Below are positions 63,525-64,000 of a stretch of 64,000 bases of DNA, piece after piece. Position 1 is the stretch's first letter, and the number at the start of each line of letters is the position of its first letter. A program made the translations under genes and the position numbers. The notes below the pieces were generated by a model that was not told the origin of the DNA, did no database searches, and worked only from the letters and a program-made list of their open reading frames with translations. The DNA is from Chionoecetes opilio (lineage: Eukaryota > Arthropoda > Malacostraca > Decapoda > Majidae), in contig JACEEZ010013901.1 in assembly GCA_016584305.1 (NCBI GenBank), positions 30,001-94,000 of the forward strand, read 5' to 3'.

Positions 63525-63532
63525 CCCATGCC

Positions 63533-63587
63533 CAGTGGCTTACCCAGAAAATTGAAAAGGGGGGGGGCCAAATACTATAATTATATA

Positions 63588-63627
<40 letters not shown>

Positions 63628-63796
63628 TATAATATATATATATATATATAATATAATAGACCACTGTAGATATAGTGGTCTGTGATATATATATATTTAT
63701 TTATTTATAATAAATATATTTTAGTATTATTTATTTTTTGCAAAGGGGGGGGGCATGGCCGCATGCCCCCCCCCCCCCCCCCTCGGTACGCCACTG
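63533..63796. mobile_element. hAT-type MITE with 8-bp target duplication
   Basis: Ends CAGTGGCTTACC and GGTACGCCACTG, flanked by identical 8-mers CCCATGCC at 63525-63532 and 63797-63804. The inside has G-runs, (TA)n and a C-run. It also holds a short ATAGACCACTGTA palindrome (63656-63685) related to the MITE at 30198-30494. Confidence 0.92.
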
Positions 63797-63804
63797 CCCA
63801 TGCC

Positions 63805-64000
63805 CCTTCTCCTTCCTAACCCTAGAAGTTCCAAGCTTATTCCTGGGACAAATCTCGAGTTTCCAACGTCTATAATTAGTCTCTGGAAGACACATGAAGA
63901 ACCTAGAAAAAGATACCAATCATGCCACGATCTAAGTCGAGAAGTGCATATGTGAGAAGAAAGCATTGTTGAATGCATGAAAAGAACTAAACTTTTGGAG
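63805..64000. other. Window end, nothing recognised
   Basis: No coding, RNA or repeat family identified. Confidence 0.4.

Noticed and set aside
1..64000. CRISPR arrays, bacterial operons, rRNA genes
   Set aside because: None seen; splice sites, poly(A)-tailed LINEs, SINEs and microsatellites show this is animal DNA.

Overview
Eukaryotic, arthropod-type genomic DNA, most likely from a decapod crustacean (inference). The only host gene I can support is a plus-strand semaphorin of the arthropod Sema-2a type. Four exons are visible (7765-8001, 28139-28315, 29578-29702, 29824-29975), all with canonical splice sites and compatible phases. They encode the end of the sema propeller and the start of the PSI domain. 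The 5' exons and the Ig-domain/3' exons lie outside the window. Almost everything else is intronic mobile DNA. The decapod guess rests on the Sema-2a residues, on LINE families with ACTAGGTAAATAC-type and TGATTGATTGAT-type 3' tails, on a DIRS-like element, and on very dense microsatellites.

Layout. 1-3400: an RTE-type 3' end, a jockey-like LINE (minus) and a small TIR element. 3424-7659: a complete but inactivated gypsy-type LTR retrotransposon with an ATTAT target duplication and an apparent self-priming site. 7765-8001: Sema-2a exon. 8.7-10.5 kb: a CR1/L2-like LINE (minus). 10.55-23.66 kb: a DIRS-like tyrosine-recombinase retrotransposon split inside its recombinase gene by a CR1-like LINE, which itself carries a jockey-like fragment, an RTE copy (with a TA-flanked MITE inside) and two SINEs. 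24.5-27.96 kb: a nearly full-length CR1/L2-like LINE. 28.1-30.0 kb: three Sema-2a exons. 30.1-40.5 kb: TIR elements, jockey-like and RTE copies, SINEs, a hAT remnant and a chimeric LINE. 40.5-49.4 kb: a train of TIR elements separated by (TA)n tracts. 49.5-58.3 kb: two related minus-strand copies of a multi-exon gene of a family I cannot name. One copy encodes a 2A ribosome-skipping motif and is bracketed by about 125-bp terminal inverted repeats; the other keeps a Cys-rich tail. 59.7-63.8 kb: LINE remnants, a tail-to-tail RTE pair and a hAT-type MITE with a perfect 8-bp target duplication.

How it works together. Only the semaphorin looks like a functioning gene. All transposon reading frames I checked carry stops, frameshifts or deletions. 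The most novel item is the 2A-encoding, TIR-bounded gene at 52.07-54.14 kb. Next come the self-priming LTR element, the chimeric LINE and the chain of transposons in (TA)n.
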